This document shows, in pieces, positions 14,652-16,135 of a DNA stretch of 16,135 nt. Numbering within the stretch: the stretch's first letter is position 1; each line of letters starts with the position of its first letter. Where the stretch lies: NCBI GenBank assembly GCA_018609785.1, contig JAHEOE010000087.1:1-16135 (forward strand). Direction: 5' to 3'. The notes under the pieces were generated by a model. It ran no database searches. It was not told the DNA's origin and saw only the letters and a program-made list of their open reading frames with translations. A program made the translations under genes and the position numbers. The DNA is from Minisyncoccota bacterium (GTDB lineage: Bacteria > Patescibacteriota > Minisyncoccia > SW-4-49-11).

Positions 14652-14733
14652 ACGGCAGTCCCTCCGAAAATAGGCTTTTGATAGAAAGCCGTAAAAACCA
14701 TCTATAATTTTAAGTTCCCCGTCAAACTTCGAT
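14652..14733 (+). repeat. Three-stem dispersed repeat, copy C, upstream of ftsA
   Basis: It has the ACGGCAGTCC box, AAAATAGG, and a first stem GGCTTTT/GAAAGCC with loop GATA and one wobble. The second stem is weak (AAAA/TTTT). CCCCGTCAAACTTCGAT closes it, and ACGG can pair with CCGT. It ends directly against the predicted -35 box of ftsA. Confidence 0.75.
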
Positions 14734-14763
14734 TTGGCCCATGTACGGAGCTTGTGATATAGT
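14734..14763 (+). promoter_or_regulatory. Predicted ftsA promoter with extended -10
   Basis: A -35-like TTGGCC (14734-14739), an 18-nt spacer and a -10 TATAGT (14758-14763) preceded by TGA form an extended -10. Transcription would start near 14770, about 30 nt before the ATG. No Shine-Dalgarno sequence is present. Confidence 0.5.
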
Positions 14764-14799
14764 AAAATCAATGTTTACAAATATAAAAATATAATTTAT

Positions 14800-16065
14800 A
14801 TGTCGGAAGAGCCGATGGTAACGGGGGTTGATATCGGCACGTATCTTACTAAGGTTATTGTTCTTAAACAGTTACGGGACGATATTCCGCCGAGTGTTGT
14901 AGCATGGGGGACAAGTTTTACCGAGGGGATGCGTAAAGGAGCGGTTGTTGACGAAGTTGATGTTGCTCGGAGTATTTCTCGTGCGATTGAGGATGCCCGG
15001 TACATGCTTGATGAGCCTATTGAAGAAGTGTATATCGGATTTGGTGGAAGTCATATCTCCTCGTTTGCCAAGCGAGAAAAAATTGCCGTTTCCAAAGCCG
15101 ATGGCGAAGTTTCTCCCGATGATGTTTTGAGATTAAAGGAGCATGTTGCACGTCACACAAGCTCTCGAAATCGCGAACTGATTACTGTTCTTGAGCAGCG
15201 GTATACATTGGATGAAACCGGCGGCATCCCCGATCCGGTGGGTATGCACGGTATTCGTTTGGAACTTGAAGGACTTCTTATTGAAGGAGATGAAGCTGCG
15301 GTGAAAAGTCAATACCATGCCGTGGAGCAGGCCAATCTGAAAGTTGCGGACAGTCATCTTGGCGTACTGGCAGCTGCGGACGCGGTACTTACGAAGAAGC
15401 AACGAGAATTGGGAGTTGTTCTGGTGGACATTGGAGCTTCTACGACATCTGTAGTTGTGTATGAAGAACGTACGGTTATTCATTTAGCGGTTATTCCCAT
15501 TGGAGCCGCACATATTACCAATGATTTGGCTATTGGTATGAAGACTTCCATAGACATTGCGGAGATGGTTAAAGTGAAGTATGGGTATGGTTCGCCGGAT
15601 TATATTCCCGAAGGAGCAACGCAACGTGTTTCTCTATCGGAATTCAGTAAAGACGAGAGTGCGAGTTTTTCGGTTAAGTTTATTGCCGAGGTTATTGAAG
15701 CAAGAATTCAAGAAATTTTTGAGTTTGTTAATGGTGAACTTGCACGTGTGGAGCGAGAAGAGTTATTACCCGCGGGTGCGGTATTGACCGGCGGAGGTGC
15801 GAATATTCGTAATATTGTAACACTTGCTAAAAGTGAGCTTAATTTGCCGGCTGACGTTGGATATCCTACGGATTTGGAAGGGGATATTGCTGATATCAGT
15901 GACCCATTGTTTGCTACGTGTGCCGGTCTCGTAAAATACGGTATGAATCAAGAACATGAACATGAACCTTCAAGGTCGTCTTTCATGTCCGGGTCGGTAA
16001 TGGGTACTGTTGGTTCGACTTGGAAATCTCTTAAACGGTGGCTTCAGACCTTGTTTCCTGAGTAA
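14800..16065 (+). CDS. ftsA: Cell-division protein FtsA
   Basis: FtsA is the actin-like protein that tethers FtsZ to the membrane at midcell. The ATPase core has phosphate-1 VDIGTYLTK (Asp11), phosphate-2 VVLVDIGAST (207-214, Asp210) and the adenosine motif AVLTGGGANIRNI (327-339). The SHS2-like 1C region lies at about 85-170. The C-terminus ends in a short amphipathic helix, STWKSLKRWLQTLF, typical of the FtsA membrane-targeting sequence, after a linker rich in Glu, His and Ser. Length 421 is normal. FtsZ is not in the window but often follows ftsA and may lie downstream. Confidence 0.95.
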   Translation: MSEEPMVTGVDIGTYLTKVIVLKQLRDDIPPSVVAWGTSFTEGMRKGAVVDEVDVARSISRAIEDARYMLDEPIEEVYIGFGGSHISSFAKREKIAVSKADGEVSPDDVLRLKEHVARHTSSRNRELITVLEQRYTLDETGGIPDPVGMHGIRLELEGLLIEGDEAAVKSQYHAVEQANLKVADSHLGVLAAADAVLTKKQRELGVVLVDIGASTTSVVVYEERTVIHLAVIPIGAAHITNDLAIGMKTSIDIAEMVKVKYGYGSPDYIPEGATQRVSLSEFSKDESASFSVKFIAEVIEARIQEIFEFVNGELARVEREELLPAGAVLTGGGANIRNIVTLAKSELNLPADVGYPTDLEGDIADISDPLFATCAGLVKYGMNQEHEHEPSRSSFMSGSVMGTVGSTWKSLKRWLQTLFPE

Positions 16066-16066
16066 G

Positions 16067-16118
16067 AAAAACTCCTCCGCCCTTCGGGCACCTCCTCTTT
16101 AAAAAGAGGAAGATACAT
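16067..16118 (-). repeat. REP-like palindromic repeat after ftsA
   Basis: On the minus strand it reads CCTCTTTTTAAAGAGGAGGTG, with a GCCCgaaGGGC hairpin and GGAGGAGTTTTT. It begins 2 nt after the ftsA stop. The hairpins could slow transcription but no T-tract follows on the + strand, so I do not call a terminator. Confidence 0.75.
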
Positions 16119-16135
16119 ACGGTGTCCCGAAATAC

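Noticed and set aside
343..16065. Alternative genetic code with TGA as glycine
   Set aside because: Genes end at TGA with overlapping downstream starts, and none needs TGA read-through.
16067..16118. Rho-independent terminator after ftsA
   Set aside because: The hairpins belong to the REP family and no T-tract follows on the transcribed strand.

Overview
The window looks like a chromosomal segment of a bacterium of the Candidate Phyla Radiation (Patescibacteria). This is inferred from gene style and content: compact core genes, an extended bS21, LCP and prepilin surface proteins, almost no Shine-Dalgarno sequences and REP-rich gaps. TGA ends several genes (2633-2635, 7308-7310, 8814-8816) and no gene needs an in-frame TGA, so the standard bacterial code applies and the TGA=Gly lineages (Gracilibacteria, Absconditabacteria) are unlikely. 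Every recognised protein gene is on the + strand. I see no tRNA, rRNA, CRISPR array or transposase.

Layout. 1-342: a repeat-rich gap ending in a promoter. 343-2635: a type IV prepilin fused to a Velcro-closed seven-bladed beta-propeller, then a membrane-anchored protein of unknown function. 2636-3286: a second repeat-rich gap. 3287-7819: ClpB disaggregase, an LCP-family cell-wall protein and peptidyl-tRNA hydrolase. 7890-10910: ParB, the RuvX/YqgF nuclease, a degenerate GalT-like protein and RadC. 10959-12895: signal peptidase I and a degenerate HisRS-like protein. 12919-13096: a foldback element. 13172-14325: rpsU, yqeY and ybeY (ribosome and RNA maturation). 14367-14543: a second copy of the foldback element. 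14574-14799: repeats and a promoter. 14800-16065: FtsA, with a REP element after it.

The genes are mostly housekeeping: proteostasis, envelope, chromosome segregation, translation and division. The unusual content is in the gaps and in three proteins. (i) Two ~178-bp elements bracket rpsU-yqeY-ybeY; their flanks are co-oriented but their ~92-bp cores are inverted relative to each other. (ii) A family of ~80-95-nt repeats can be drawn as a three-stem fold, and copies end just upstream of the promoters of the prepilin, clpB and ftsA. (iii) rpsU alone carries a strong Shine-Dalgarno sequence, which recalls bS21 autoregulation in Bacteroidia. (iv) The HisRS-like and GalT-like proteins keep their folds but have lost catalytic motif residues. 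(v) The prepilin carries a propeller.

All alignments and folds were done by eye. Promoter calls are pattern matches. Family names rest on recognised motifs, not on database searches.
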